From Chlorops oryzae (lineage: Eukaryota > Arthropoda > Insecta > Diptera > Chloropidae): a stretch of 64,000 nt of DNA. Positions 63,733 to 64,000 of this stretch are shown here, piece by piece; within the stretch, counting starts at the first letter, position 1, and every line of letters starts with the position of its first letter. Both the position numbers and the translations under genes were made by a program. Location: positions 53,038,752 through 53,102,751 of the forward strand of contig CM035807.1 in the NCBI GenBank assembly GCA_020466095.1, read 5' to 3'. The notes beneath the pieces are model-generated. The model saw nothing but the letters and a program-made list of their open reading frames with translations, was not told where the DNA came from and searched no databases.

Positions 63733-64000
63733 GTCCAACGATTTTCCAACTTTTTTATACCTTCCAAATACTAAGATTTTTCCAGGCCTCCGAAATACAT
63801 ATTAGTTTCCCATTCCACCTCTTCATTCGACGCAAAACCCTTACTAGACAGCCATCTTCTCAAGTTTCCAAACAGATAATAGTGGCTGGGAGCTAAATCT
63901 GGCGAGTACAGTGGTTGCGGCAACAATTATTACAATTTCAATTAGAGTCCCAATTCAACAATTTCGCCTGTGCGAAGAGCGATGTGTGAACTGGTGCATT
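63733..64000 (-). pseudogene. Fragment of a second mariner family, cut by window end
   Basis: On the - strand from the window end: NAPVHTS, the stretch just after the second catalytic Asp, a damaged linker, LYSPDLAPSHYYLF and GFASNEEV with YLEGIKKLENRW. The third catalytic Asp of DD34D is His here. It is closer to irritans-type mariners than to the copies at 33253 and 51833. The remaining N-terminus lies beyond 64000. Confidence 0.75.

Overview
This looks like a piece of a brachyceran fly genome; a tephritid-like fruit fly is plausible, but the species cannot be fixed from the sequence. The pointers are two short exons with a 55-bp intron that encode part of the first CH domain of parvin, DINE-1-type Helitron fragments with a GTCY microsatellite, mariner, BEL/Pao, gypsy and jockey elements, and high A+T. 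The only host coding sequence I can recognise is parvin (40255-40581, + strand). Nearly everything else is transposable elements, many nested, plus satellites and large inverted repeats.

Layout. 470-11685: a jockey-like retrotransposon on the - strand, split by a very young BEL/Pao element (1206-9861). Its LTRs differ by one visible base and it has a 5-bp target duplication. The jockey itself lies against the N-terminal part of a hAT-like BED-finger transposase (to 12448). 12.5-19.6 kb: a tRNA-derived SINE, two DINE-1 copies, a TIR element and a 436-bp hairpin. 19.66-23.6 kb: a 102-bp satellite, an LTR with its non-coding interior, and a 38-bp minisatellite. 24.7-25.7 kb: a TIR element. 27.05-32.77 kb: a gypsy-class gag-pol with a clear -1 frameshift signal. 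33.25-34.54 kb: mariner copy 1. 35.7-38.0 kb: a second copy of the non-coding LTR family ending in a palindrome of two LTRs. 38.34-39.86 kb: a hAT-type element with a piggyBac-like element inside it. 40.26-40.58 kb: parvin exons. From 40582 onward the sequence appears to be one parvin intron that runs past the window end. It holds an older SAP-domain gypsy element (40789-49559) broken by two DINE-1 copies and a jockey, a further jockey fragment, a Transib/RAG1-like relic split by an intact mariner (51833-53120), a 1.88-kb palindrome (54440-56323), a BEL relic, a second jockey copy split by a solo LTR (57366-62010), a non-LTR RT relic that runs into another hairpin, and a fragment of a different mariner at the window edge.

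How the parts work. The BEL element carries one 1750-codon gag-pol frame. Its UGA stop is followed directly by CUAG, a context known for strong readthrough. The same frame then stays open for 276 more codons encoding a zinc-knuckle and Arg/Ser-rich protein. The gypsy element at 27 kb has the heptamer GGGAAAC, a 6-nt spacer and a potential H-type pseudoknot just before the gag stop. The hairpin repeats look like inverted duplications of a non-LTR RT gene and could produce double-stranded RNA. These are inferences from sequence; no search or folding program was run.
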